From NCBI GenBank assembly GCA_024809215.1, contig JANUBW010000001.1:2646841-2710840 (forward strand): DNA of 64,000 nucleotides, written 5' to 3'. Below are positions 44,745-53,364 of this stretch, piece by piece. The stretch is from Niastella sp. OAS944. GTDB taxonomy: Bacteria; Bacteroidota; Bacteroidia; Chitinophagales; Chitinophagaceae. The position numbers and the translations under genes were made by a program. The notes under the pieces were generated by a model that saw only the letters and a program-made list of their open reading frames with translations, did not search any database and was not told the DNA's origin. Within the stretch, counting starts at the first letter, position 1, and every line of letters starts with the position of its first letter.

Positions 44745-45211
44745 ATGTATTTATAAATTGTACAAATTACAACCCGAAAAGGTTCGGCCACACAAAATAT
44801 ACCTGGTATGAGGTATTATTAAGACCGATTTAACCAAAATATATTTTTATACGGCCTCCCTTGCAAAAGACAAAACCGTTAGTTACATTTGTAAGGTCCC
44901 TATTCATCCTCTGATAATTCCGTAGCCCGCAGGTCCAAAAGTTTCGGCCTGCAAAAATTCCAAAGACCTACATAAGCCGCTGACTATTTGATTGATAGCA
45001 GAATTCAAATACCCAGTCGCCGGTTTTATTCTTCTTAATCTGCTTTTTAGTATAAATACGTTCCAATTCCTACGTAATATCCCAAAATTCGTATTACCCA
45101 TCCCTTTGATCGTTGGTATCCTTTAAACAACGCATTGCCTTTTGAATATCCATGCCGGGTTATTATAACCCGCACTGGCGTATTTATTATTTAACGCTGA
45201 AACTGTCACAA
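44745..45211. other. Intergenic region with a consensus promoter
   Basis: 467 bases. Holds the promoter at 44861-44891 and then about 310 bases with no credible gene before the T9SS protein start at 45212. A GGGTTAT/ATAACCC inverted repeat lies at about 45157-45171. Confidence 0.5.
44861..44891 (+). promoter_or_regulatory. Consensus promoter TTG-N20-TACATTTG
   Basis: TTG at 44861-44863 and TACATTTG at 44884-44891, the same 20-base spacing as the promoter at 26104. It would give the T9SS cargo gene at 45212 a leader of about 310 bases, or start a separate small RNA. Confidence 0.55.
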
Positions 45212-46624
45212 ATGAAGCGCATATTATGCTTACTGATAGTAACCTGCCTGCTGGCTTCAGGTACCAACGCCCAGGTTACTGAAAACTTCGACCCTCGTAG
45301 CGGAGTTGCCCTTACCCAATTAAAAGGATACCTGCAAAGTCATTGCTGGGCATTGCCCGACCTTGACATTACCCGCGCCAATTCTGAAACAGATGGCTGG
45401 CTGGTACCTGGGGGCGTAATAACCCCCTATCAACGCACCGGAATTTATACCCCGGTACTCGATGTAACCAACCAGATCAATATTTCTTTCAACTGGCAGT
45501 TTGATCAGGTTTTTGAAAAAGGAACACGCCGTTGGGTAAAAGTATATTTAACCGATCCCAACAATATCGTTGTTAATCGCCTCGATAGTTTTGAATGCCC
45601 CAACGTTGCCCAAACGGCGTATAACTATAACAGAACGTTTATGCATTTACAACCGGGCATTTATAAAGTATACCTGAATTACCAGGGTACAGGTGGTAAT
45701 GCCCGCATTGCCATCGATCAGCTTGTTGTTTCGGCGCCCCTGCATTATACCGAAGGTTGCAATACCTCACCAATAGCAGAAAATGATAATATCGTTGGGT
45801 TACCCGACCACACAGCTACGGGTAAGGTTACCGGTAATGACCGTGATGTTGATCGCGATTATATAAACGCTTATCTCATCAGCAATTCGCCCGATGGAAA
45901 AGTTCAGCTAAAGAGTGATGGCAGTTTTACATTTACACCCAACCCCGACTTTACCGGCAATAGCACTTCTTTTACTTATAAGATCTGTGATAATGGCTAT
46001 GGCCGTTTATGTTCTCAGGATGCCACCGTAAAGCTGAGCTTTCCCGATGAATCGGTAAGCCTTAGTGATTTTGCCGGGCTTTATAACGATGGCGGTAATG
46101 TATTACTGAAATGGGCCACTGCTTATGAATTCGATAACGACCGTTTTGAAATTGAAAGAAGTATAGATGGCCGCAAATGGCATACAGCCGGAACTATAAA
46201 ATCGGAAGGCGTTTCAAAAAAGAGAAAAATATATTCATTCAACGATGAAGTTGGTAAGAACACAGCATTGAAAAAAGACCTGTACTATCGCTTAAAGCAG
46301 GTTAATAACAGTGGAAAAGTTGCTACCAGCCGGTTATTGGTAGTGCGCGTACTCAATACGCCCACCGTGAAAATGGTAAGTGTTACGCCTAACCCGGCCA
46401 AAAATGATATTTCAGTTACTGCGCAGTTGAATGAAAGCAGCTATGTTGCCATGAAGATCTTAAATGCCGATGGCGCCATTGTAATGAATAAGACATCTAA
46501 AGCAGATGCCGGCGCCACTAATTTTATTTTGGATGGAAGCAGCCACTTACAACCTGGCGCTTATACGCTCGATGTTACAGTTAACAGTAAAGAGCGAATG
46601 ATGGTTAAACTGATCAAAGAATAA
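45212..46624 (+). CDS. T9SS cargo protein with cadherin-like domain
   Basis: 470 residues from ATG 45212, which gives the signal peptide MKRILCLLIVTCLLASGTNA; the frame's earlier ATG at 45152 does not. After an N-terminal beta domain (ISFNWQFDQVFEKGTRRWVK) comes an Ig/cadherin-like unit (GKVTGNDRDVDRDYINAYLI, then GSFTFTPNPDFTG). A fibronectin-like region and a type A T9SS sorting domain (VTPNPAKNDISVTAQL to LQPGAYTLDVTVNSKERMM) follow. It is exported across the outer membrane and probably anchored to A-LPS. The ligand is unknown. Confidence 0.9.
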   Translation: MKRILCLLIVTCLLASGTNAQVTENFDPRSGVALTQLKGYLQSHCWALPDLDITRANSETDGWLVPGGVITPYQRTGIYTPVLDVTNQINISFNWQFDQVFEKGTRRWVKVYLTDPNNIVVNRLDSFECPNVAQTAYNYNRTFMHLQPGIYKVYLNYQGTGGNARIAIDQLVVSAPLHYTEGCNTSPIAENDNIVGLPDHTATGKVTGNDRDVDRDYINAYLISNSPDGKVQLKSDGSFTFTPNPDFTGNSTSFTYKICDNGYGRLCSQDATVKLSFPDESVSLSDFAGLYNDGGNVLLKWATAYEFDNDRFEIERSIDGRKWHTAGTIKSEGVSKKRKIYSFNDEVGKNTALKKDLYYRLKQVNNSGKVATSRLLVVRVLNTPTVKMVSVTPNPAKNDISVTAQLNESSYVAMKILNADGAIVMNKTSKADAGATNFILDGSSHLQPGAYTLDVTVNSKERMMVKLIKE

Positions 46625-46644
46625 CTGGGTTTCACAAGTATAAT

Positions 46645-46679
46645 GCCCCTGCTTTTACCAAAAGGCGGGGGCCTTTTTT
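46645..46679 (+). terminator. Terminator of the T9SS cargo gene
   Basis: Hairpin GCCCCTGC-TTTT / AAAA-GGCGGGGGC with a 3-base loop, followed by TTTTTT. It touches the stop of the convergent regulator gene. Confidence 0.75.
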
Positions 46680-46971
46680 ATTTATGTACCCCCAGGTACG
46701 ACTGCAGGTTCTTTACATATTCATCAAAAGCCGCAACACCGGCAGGTGTTATTTTACACATGGTTTGCGGGTAGTTGTCTTTACTTTGCTTCACCACGTC
46801 AATATACCCCGCCTCTTTTAGCTTATTTATTTGTACGCTTAAATTACCGGCTGTAGCATTCGTTTTTTCCCGAATAAACGTAAACTCGGCCTCCTTCATA
46901 CTAATGAGAAGTGAAACCACTGCCAGTCGAAGTTGGGAATGTAATATTGGATCCAGATCTTTAAACTCCAT
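46678..46971 (-). CDS. Winged-helix transcriptional regulator
   Basis: 97 residues from ATG 46971; the frame extends to 47040 through the upstream terminator hairpin, which cannot be coding. MEFKDLDPILHSQLRLAVVSLL, then helix-turn-helix TNATAGNLSVQINKLKEAGYI and wing VVKQSKDNYPQTMCKITPAG match the MarR/ArsR-like single-domain family annotated as winged helix DNA-binding protein. Likely a repressor. It lies downstream of the TonB receptor and TPR genes on the same strand but behind a terminator. A palindrome pair before the receptor gene is a candidate target. Confidence 0.9.
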   Translation of the reverse strand: MEFKDLDPILHSQLRLAVVSLLISMKEAEFTFIREKTNATAGNLSVQINKLKEAGYIDVVKQSKDNYPQTMCKITPAGVAAFDEYVKNLQSYLGVHK

Positions 46972-46987
46972 GGTTCGTTCTTTCCAT

Positions 46988-47035
46988 AAAAGAAGAAAAC
47001 GGTCCACGCACAGTTGCATCCCATACGTGGACCGT
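46988..47035 (-). terminator. Terminator between the TPR gene and the regulator
   Basis: Perfect 10-bp stem ACGGTCCACG/CGTGGACCGT. On the minus strand it is followed by TTTTCTTCTTTT, six bases after the TPR gene stop. It should reduce read-through into the regulator gene. Confidence 0.75.
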
Positions 47036-47040
47036 TGCAA

Positions 47041-47679
47041 TTATTTACAGGTGGCCAGTGTTTTTTGGGCAAAGTCTTTTCCCCAACTGGGCGCAATGGC
47101 GCTGGCCGGTTTAAAAGCTTCAAACTTTTTCACCGCTTCTTCAAGCACGGGTTTGGCGGTGTTGCAACCACCCCCAAATTGCTCGGGTGTATTGCGCAAA
47201 TTCTGGCCCTGCAAATAGTAAGGCCTTGGGTTGGTAGGGTCCTGCTTTTTTGCATTGTCCAACTCTGTTGTAATGGTGGCGCCGTATTGTTGCCAGCGTT
47301 GTTGTGGATTAACCAGCATACGCAGGGTAGCTATCATTGATTTTACACAACTGATCTCAGAATTATTAGGTTGCAGGGCATCGGCTTTATTAAGTAATGT
47401 TTCGGCTTTACCAGCAAAACCATCGTTATTGGCCATATCGTTCTTCATAAACGCATACAACACCTGGCCAAGGCTGGCATAATAATAAGGCAGCCATTGT
47501 GTTTTTTCAGCATCGGCAATACGTTCAAATGATGCGGAGACAGATAACATATCGTCAGCGGTTTTTGCAGAATCCAACTGAACAAGGGTGCTCGTCATGG
47601 CCTTGGTGAACTTTTCGCTTTGTGCAAATCCCTGTACGGCTAAGGCAAGCGAAAGAAGTGCAATAAACATTTTCTTCAT
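47041..47679 (-). CDS. Periplasmic TPR-like protein
   Basis: 212 residues from ATG 47679, with signal peptide MKKMFIALLSLALAVQGFAQ; the longer frame to 47751 overlaps the receptor gene and adds nothing. The mature part is helical with TPR-like spacing (WLPYYYASLGQVLYAFMKND, AETLLNKADALQPNNSEIS, PRPYYLQGQNLRNTPEQFGGG). The end CNTAKPVLEEAVKKFEAFKP fits a further repeat. In Bacteroidota this gene commonly sits with a TonB receptor and winged-helix regulator, as here. Role in uptake is inferred from context. Confidence 0.85.
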   Translation of the reverse strand: MKKMFIALLSLALAVQGFAQSEKFTKAMTSTLVQLDSAKTADDMLSVSASFERIADAEKTQWLPYYYASLGQVLYAFMKNDMANNDGFAGKAETLLNKADALQPNNSEISCVKSMIATLRMLVNPQQRWQQYGATITTELDNAKKQDPTNPRPYYLQGQNLRNTPEQFGGGCNTAKPVLEEAVKKFEAFKPASAIAPSWGKDFAQKTLATCK

Positions 47680-47707
47680 GATGATTGGTTTTTGTTTTAT
47701 AGTGTTT

Positions 47708-49978
47708 TTATAAGTTGCTGTTGATAACATCGTCGCTTCTGTCGACCCCAAAACTCAGGAAACATCCTATGAATACGAAGCGGCGCGAAGTAGGCAGAAC
47801 AGGATCTTTTCGCAATCCATTATAGGAATAGTTATAACCAAAGATCTGATCGCTGCCCAACACATTGTTAACCGAAAACACCCATACGGCAAATCGTTTT
47901 GCTTTGGGATTACCAATATTGGGCAGATAATTCACACTAAAGCTTAAGCTGTTGTAAGCAATGGTTTTTCCCTGATCGGCAATTTGGAACTTACCCGCGT
48001 TGTTGTTATATCTTATATTATAATACGGGCGGCCGGTTGCAAACGTATACGAACCGTTGAACTGTGTCTTTAATTTGGTAACGAATTTTTTAACCACCAG
48101 GCTGGCCGTATGTGTTGCTGCAAAGTTGGGTTGAATGGCATAGGGATAATTCAGGTAATCTCTTTTAGTATCAAGGTAAGAATAAGAGATCCAGTAATCA
48201 ACATTCTTCAGGGTCTTACGATCGCGCCAGAACAGTTCAATACCCTGGGCCTTGCCATAACCACCATTGCCAATACTGTCAATAACCCCATTGCTATTGG
48301 TGCCGTATGTTTTTATCAGCTGTTCATACTTTTTATAAAATGCTTCAATGCGTAATGTATAATCCCTACTTACCCGTTGGTAGTTGGCTATGTAATGGGT
48401 GGCTTTAGTATACACCAGGTCGTTATAAGCATAACCGCGCAGGAAATAATCTTTCTCGGGCTTTTGATAAAAAATACCATAGGCCAGCGAAGCCTGGGCC
48501 TTATTGCCTACTTTATATGCCAGCGATATACGTGGCACCAGATTTGTTTTTTCCATTAATGAACTATGCTCAAAACGGCCACCTACTTTTGCAGCCAGGT
48601 CGTTGGTGATATAAATATCCGCTTCGGCAAAGGCTGCTTTAAAATGATCGTCAGCCTCCATTACATAGTCGGTCGTATACTTATTGGTAAATTTATTTTT
48701 ATCGGTAAAGTACATGTACTCACCGCCGAAGCGAATGGCGCTTAAACCATACAACCTTCTTTCGAGCACTGTTTTTATTGTTGCCAGGTCGCCGTACTGC
48801 TTTACTTGAAAGCTTTTGGTATCGTAGGGTTCATCGCTTACAAACACAGGCAGGTTCTGCGGGTTCTGCAATTCATTTCCTATTTTATCGGTATTGGTAC
48901 TATAAGATGCGCCCATGTACAAATGCCATTTGCGGCCCAGCTTTTCTTTCCACGATAAATTACCATATAAATTAAAGTTGGTGAGGCCGAAGGCATTTTT
49001 TAAGTCGGTTGAATCAATATCGGGCCGGCGTACGCCCAGGCGGTTATAGTTGAAATAACCATAAAACTTCAACATACCGGTTTTTGATGTCTTAATGCGA
49101 AAGTTAAAATCTGCATTATGAAACTCAGGTATTTTGAAATTATCAGGGCGTTGTTTTATTACGGCAAAAGAGGCTACCAGGTTTACATAATTGTAATTAA
49201 CGCCCCAGCTGGCATTCTTCTTCTTCGACAGTTTTTGAAAGCCGGCATTGAGGCCAACGGTTGAAACGCCAACACTGGCAGACGATTGATCGGGCAGGTC
49301 GACCGATTCAAGAATAAGGGCAGAAGAAAGGGCCTGACCATACAGTGCCGAGTAACCGCCGGCACTGAACACGGTGCCCTTAAATATAAACGGAGAAAAG
49401 CGGCCCCTCGATGCTATATCGGGCACACTGCTAAAAAAGAAGTTATTTACCAGGGTGCCATCAATAAATACTTTTGTTTCCTGCGCAGTGCCACCACGCA
49501 CAAACAATCCTTCGCTTTCCCCTACCTGTTGGGCGCCGGGCAGGGTTTTAATGGCGCCGGTTATATCGGCATTGGCGCTGGCGGTGGTAACAATATCTAT
49601 TGGATTCAATACAGTGGTGCGTTTGGTATCGCTGGCCTCAAAAGAACCGGCAGTTATGGTAACGGCCGTTAATTCATTGGGCTCCTGTTTTAGCACCACA
49701 TCAAATTTTAAGGTAGCGCCGGTAATAGTAACTTTTTGCTCATACAGCTTAAAACCAATGGAAGTAACCAGCATGGTTTGCCCGCCCTTTTCGGTTGTTT
49801 TGAATTGAAAAGCGCCAAGCGAGTCGGTTGTAGCGCCATCATAAGTATCTTTTATGGTTATACTGGCTCCCTGTACAGGATGGCCTTTTCCGTCTTTTAC
49901 TTTACCTGAAACAACAGTTTGAGCGGAACCGGCCAAAAAGGATAAGAGCAATACAAGCAGCGGTAATAAGGGAAGCAT
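47708..49978 (-). CDS. TonB-dependent receptor with carboxypeptidase-like N-domain
   Basis: 756-residue outer-membrane receptor. Signal peptide (LPLLVLLLSFLAGSAQ), a CarboxypepD_reg-like domain (VSGKVKDGKGHPVQGASITI, GAFQFKTTEKGGQTMLVTSIGFKLYE), a plug (IKTLPGAQQVGESEGLFVRGGTAQETKVFIDG), and a 22-strand barrel region ending NVLGSDQIFGYNYSYNGLRKDP. No SusD partner is adjacent, so a glycan uptake role is less likely than siderophore, metal or peptide uptake. It is the first gene of a unit with the TPR gene and lies 29 bases before it. Confidence 0.92.
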   Translation of the reverse strand: MLPLLPLLVLLLSFLAGSAQTVVSGKVKDGKGHPVQGASITIKDTYDGATTDSLGAFQFKTTEKGGQTMLVTSIGFKLYEQKVTITGATLKFDVVLKQEPNELTAVTITAGSFEASDTKRTTVLNPIDIVTTASANADITGAIKTLPGAQQVGESEGLFVRGGTAQETKVFIDGTLVNNFFFSSVPDIASRGRFSPFIFKGTVFSAGGYSALYGQALSSALILESVDLPDQSSASVGVSTVGLNAGFQKLSKKKNASWGVNYNYVNLVASFAVIKQRPDNFKIPEFHNADFNFRIKTSKTGMLKFYGYFNYNRLGVRRPDIDSTDLKNAFGLTNFNLYGNLSWKEKLGRKWHLYMGASYSTNTDKIGNELQNPQNLPVFVSDEPYDTKSFQVKQYGDLATIKTVLERRLYGLSAIRFGGEYMYFTDKNKFTNKYTTDYVMEADDHFKAAFAEADIYITNDLAAKVGGRFEHSSLMEKTNLVPRISLAYKVGNKAQASLAYGIFYQKPEKDYFLRGYAYNDLVYTKATHYIANYQRVSRDYTLRIEAFYKKYEQLIKTYGTNSNGVIDSIGNGGYGKAQGIELFWRDRKTLKNVDYWISYSYLDTKRDYLNYPYAIQPNFAATHTASLVVKKFVTKLKTQFNGSYTFATGRPYYNIRYNNNAGKFQIADQGKTIAYNSLSFSVNYLPNIGNPKAKRFAVWVFSVNNVLGSDQIFGYNYSYNGLRKDPVLPTSRRFVFIGCFLSFGVDRSDDVINSNL

Positions 49979-50010
49979 TGGTTGGTATTTTGTAGCCCAA
50001 ACCTAATTTA

Positions 50011-50047
50011 GTTTACGACATAAACCAAATTAGTTTACAGTATAAAC
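50011..50047. promoter_or_regulatory. Two palindromes GTTTA-N5-TAAAC, likely operator
   Basis: GTTTACGACATAAAC (50011-50025) and GTTTACAGTATAAAC (50033-50047) have identical arms and are exactly 22 bases apart, about two helical turns. They lie 33-69 bases upstream of the receptor start. The winged-helix regulator of the same cluster is the obvious candidate binder. A further GTTTGG half-site lies at 49999. Confidence 0.55.
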
Positions 50048-50338
50048 CAAAATATTTTCGAAACTTATCCCCATTCCTCCCAATCATGGAATATACGCTT
50101 ATTATTACTCATTCTACTGATTATCACTTAATTGAGATATTTTTTTATTAAATGTAATTATCACGCTATCTGTTATCAATTGATTTATACCAGATTTGAT
50201 AGAGCGTTTATTTTTAATATTTTATATCTAAAATGGGTACATATTTACCCGTAAAATATCCGTAGTGCTTTTGCGTTGTACGATTGGCGAATAAGTGCCA
50301 ATTTCGCTTTTAATTGATTTATATCCGTACTGTAAACT
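50048..50338. other. A+T-rich intergenic stretch
   Basis: About 290 bases between the palindromes and a doubtful small frame. No gene or repeat is seen; ATTTTA and TTATTA runs dominate. Confidence 0.5.
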
Positions 50339-50620
50339 ATGAAAAGGATCAAAATTCCTTCATTAGCACCTATTCATTTAGGTGACTTTGACCACCGTAT
50401 AACCCCGGCAGTTATCTGTGCACTGCTGATGCCCCAACGGTTAAGGGAAAGTTTTTCCTTTTTAGCCAAGCCCCCTGCATCGTTCTATTCACTGATCTCT
50501 GTTTCTGCAAGTTTACCTGGATATTATCATTTATTTAACAAAGAACATATGCCCCTACAGGCAAAGAATGTTCACTTAAAAACGGAAATAACACTGACTG
50601 AACTGATACTAAACAACTGA
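50339..50620 (+). CDS. Possible small protein, doubtful
   Basis: A 93-codon frame from ATG 50339 (MKRIKIPSLAPIHLGDFDHRITP). No signal, helix or recognisable domain, but codon choice is not unlike the neighbours. TACTGTAAAC, one arm of the receptor palindrome type, lies just before the ATG. A chance frame in an A+T-rich gap is about as likely as a gene. Confidence 0.3.
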   Translation: MKRIKIPSLAPIHLGDFDHRITPAVICALLMPQRLRESFSFLAKPPASFYSLISVSASLPGYYHLFNKEHMPLQAKNVHLKTEITLTELILNN

Positions 50621-50802
50621 TACATTTACTATAGATAACTTTTTAAAACTCTGTAAAATGAAACTAAACGAGTAATAAACGAAAAACCCAAACGAAAACT
50701 AAATAGAAAGAATATAGGTTATAATTTATGAAGCAGCGCGAGGCCTGTTTCTTTATTATGATGAATTAAATTAGAAAACTTTCATGTGTAAATCCGGAAC
50801 CT
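50621..50802. other. Intergenic leader of the DUF11 protein
   Basis: A+T-rich, no recognisable promoter or repeat. It is the 5' region of the T9SS protein gene. Confidence 0.4.
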
Positions 50803-53241
50803 ATGAATTTTAAATTCTACCCTTTGAGAGCGCTGCTCTTCACCTTATTGCTATTTGGCTTTAAGGCAAACTTGCAGGCGCAAGCAGATTTTCTTTTTAC
50901 TAAAGGCGCCTTTAACAACTCATCAGGTAGTGGTGGTGCTACCGCGTTGGTAGGTAACTTAATTACTTACACTATCAGGATCACCAATCAAACTACCCAA
51001 AACTTCGTTGCCAGTAAACTGTACGACAACATCCCTTATGGTGTAGCGTATATGCCAGGCACTACCACATTAAATGGCGCCGGGGTGCCCGATGTAAGTG
51101 GTAAAATGCCTTACGCCGGCAGCGGCGGTTACATTAATTCGCCAACTTATGGAATTGGTATTCTGGCCCCTGGCGCAGAAGCTATTGTTACATTCCAGGT
51201 GAAGGTAACGGCCAACGGCGGTAAGATCTTTAACAATGCTACCATCGATGCCACACAAAACGGTGTTGCCACCATTCAGGCTACCAATACCGTTGAAACA
51301 ACTGTAACGGTAGATGCGGCATGTAACGTTATTTACCAGGTTACTACAGTAAACCCAGATCCCTATTTTACCGACGGTACTAACCAGGACCCGTATAGTT
51401 ATCTCAGGACCGTGAACGTTACTCCTCCTGTAAACAATATACCGCCAGGATCACTCCTCGCTACAGGGGTTAATGGTGGCGAACCTCAGTATACACTTCC
51501 CGACACAATAAATAATGTTAAACACTTTGGCGCAGGGGGTAGTGGTACAAAGATCGATTTTCTGAAGGGTTGTGCAGCCATCGCGTACGACAGGGATTCA
51601 AACAGAATTTATTTTGTAAACAACACCCTTTCAAACAACAACGACAATCCTGTTCCAAACAAGCCATACCTGAGCTATTACGACCGCGATACAGATAAGT
51701 TTTACAGGACCAACCAATTTCTAACAACCAATAACAGCTCTGGCTATAACGTAAACCGTATGGGTAAGGGCTCTGACGGTTACTTTTATGCACTTACCTC
51801 AAATGCCCGGGAGCTGATCAGGTTTAGCATTTCTCCCGGAAACATCTTCACTATTGACCCCCCAATAGCATTGTCCAATGCGACAACAAACGGTAGCAGA
51901 GATATATTCTCAGAAGGCGGAGGTGATCTGTTTGCCGACGGATCTGGTAAATTATACATGATCGCCAACAGCAACAACATGTATAAGATCAACCCGGTTA
52001 CAAGAGTCGCCCACTTCATGGGAACTGTTTCCAACGGTCCTAATGCAAGCTGGCCAGATTATGAATATTCTCAATCGCTGGCTATCGATGCTAATGGCAA
52101 TGTATATATCAACGGTAACTTCAGAGATATATACAAGGTTAACCTGCAAACAATGGTGGCTTCAAAAATCAACTCAACTTCACAATACGTATACACAAGC
52201 GGCGACTATTCTGCGTGTGGTTTCCCTGTACTGGCCAGCTCTATCATTGCCGATAAATCGTATAAAAACATAAACGGCAGTACAACCGTAAATGGCGGCG
52301 ATACCGTTGTATATACAATTACTGTAGAGAACATTGGTAACGTAAATGCAGCGGGTGTTTACATGTACGATTACATTCCCCCAAGCACTGTATACTTACC
52401 CGGTACTACAAAAATGAATGGGGTTGCAGTAGCTGATGTAGCAGGAGTTATGCCGTTTGCCGTTTCAGGTGGCCGCCTGGTAAAAACCCAGGGAGAAGAT
52501 GATGGTATTGTAAAACCAGGAGCAGCAAACAGAGCAGTAGTAACCTTTAACGTTGTAACAGAGCCTAATAAACAGGTATGTAACCAGAGCCGTATTACCC
52601 TGCTCGATGCCGATGGTAACGTAATGTTCGTAAACTCAAGTGACCCTACAAACGTAGGTCAAACGCCTACCTGTTTCTATTCAGATGGGGTATTGCCTTT
52701 GCAAAACCTGAAACTGAAAGGTAGCCTTAATGGCGACAGATCGGTTTTAAACTGGTCAATGATCGGCGATGATAACATAGCGTATTATGATATTGAATAC
52801 TCTGAAAATGGTTCTGCATTTAAATTTATGGCTAAAGTAGCTGGTAAAGGCCTTAACAGCTCAACCAACACTTACCAGTATACCGATGTTGAACATACTT
52901 TCGCTCCTCTTCGTCATTATCGTTTGAAGGTTGTTGAAAAAAGCGGCAACTTCAGCTATTCAGGATTAGTAACGCTGAGCCTTACAGATGTTGAAGTAGC
53001 AGCAAAACCTAATCCTTTCGATCGCAGCATCAACGTACGCATCAGTTTAAAAACAAATGAACAGGTTCGTATCAGATTGTTAGATGTGGTTGGAAGACAG
53101 GTTTACAGCACAACAGAAAACTTAACTATGGGTGTTAATTCAATCCTCATTAACCTACCTACCAGCCTCAAAAAAGGCATGTATGTGTTGGATGTTAAAG
53201 CAGGAGAACAGTCATTCCAGAAAAAACTGTTGAAGCAATAA
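50803..53241 (+). CDS. DUF11/DUF6923-type T9SS cargo protein
   Basis: 812 residues, signal peptide (LRALLFTLLLFGFKANLQAQ). Two DUF11-type beta domains, one near the N-terminus (NLITYTIRITNQTTQNFVASKLYDNIPYG) and one at about 490-620 (GDTVVYTITVENIGNVNAAG), flank a propeller-like region (AYDRDSNRIYFVNN, GSDGYFYALTSNARELIRF). A fibronectin-like strand set and a type A T9SS tail (AKPNPFDRSINVRIS to KGMYVLDVKAGEQSFQ) close it. A secreted surface or matrix protein; no enzyme motif is visible. A strong terminator follows. Confidence 0.9.
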   Translation: MNFKFYPLRALLFTLLLFGFKANLQAQADFLFTKGAFNNSSGSGGATALVGNLITYTIRITNQTTQNFVASKLYDNIPYGVAYMPGTTTLNGAGVPDVSGKMPYAGSGGYINSPTYGIGILAPGAEAIVTFQVKVTANGGKIFNNATIDATQNGVATIQATNTVETTVTVDAACNVIYQVTTVNPDPYFTDGTNQDPYSYLRTVNVTPPVNNIPPGSLLATGVNGGEPQYTLPDTINNVKHFGAGGSGTKIDFLKGCAAIAYDRDSNRIYFVNNTLSNNNDNPVPNKPYLSYYDRDTDKFYRTNQFLTTNNSSGYNVNRMGKGSDGYFYALTSNARELIRFSISPGNIFTIDPPIALSNATTNGSRDIFSEGGGDLFADGSGKLYMIANSNNMYKINPVTRVAHFMGTVSNGPNASWPDYEYSQSLAIDANGNVYINGNFRDIYKVNLQTMVASKINSTSQYVYTSGDYSACGFPVLASSIIADKSYKNINGSTTVNGGDTVVYTITVENIGNVNAAGVYMYDYIPPSTVYLPGTTKMNGVAVADVAGVMPFAVSGGRLVKTQGEDDGIVKPGAANRAVVTFNVVTEPNKQVCNQSRITLLDADGNVMFVNSSDPTNVGQTPTCFYSDGVLPLQNLKLKGSLNGDRSVLNWSMIGDDNIAYYDIEYSENGSAFKFMAKVAGKGLNSSTNTYQYTDVEHTFAPLRHYRLKVVEKSGNFSYSGLVTLSLTDVEVAAKPNPFDRSINVRISLKTNEQVRIRLLDVVGRQVYSTTENLTMGVNSILINLPTSLKKGMYVLDVKAGEQSFQKKLLKQ

Positions 53242-53272
53242 TCAGGTCCTCCGGAAAGTAGAAAAATATAAG

Positions 53273-53323
53273 GGTCCGAAAGCGGCTTTCTTTTCAGAAA
53301 GCTACTTTCGGACCTCTTCTTTT
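53273..53323 (+). terminator. Long terminator of the DUF11 protein gene
   Basis: 10-bp stem GGTCCGAAAG/CTTTCGGACC enclosing an inner TTTCT/AGAAA hairpin, followed by TCTTCTTTT. Confidence 0.85.
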
Positions 53324-53364
53324 ACATGCTCACTACAGCGATATTCCTGCCAGGGGCGCTGTGC

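Noticed and set aside
44904..45101. Minus-strand 65-codon frame in the leader before the T9SS gene
   Set aside because: No features; lies antisense in a likely 5' leader.
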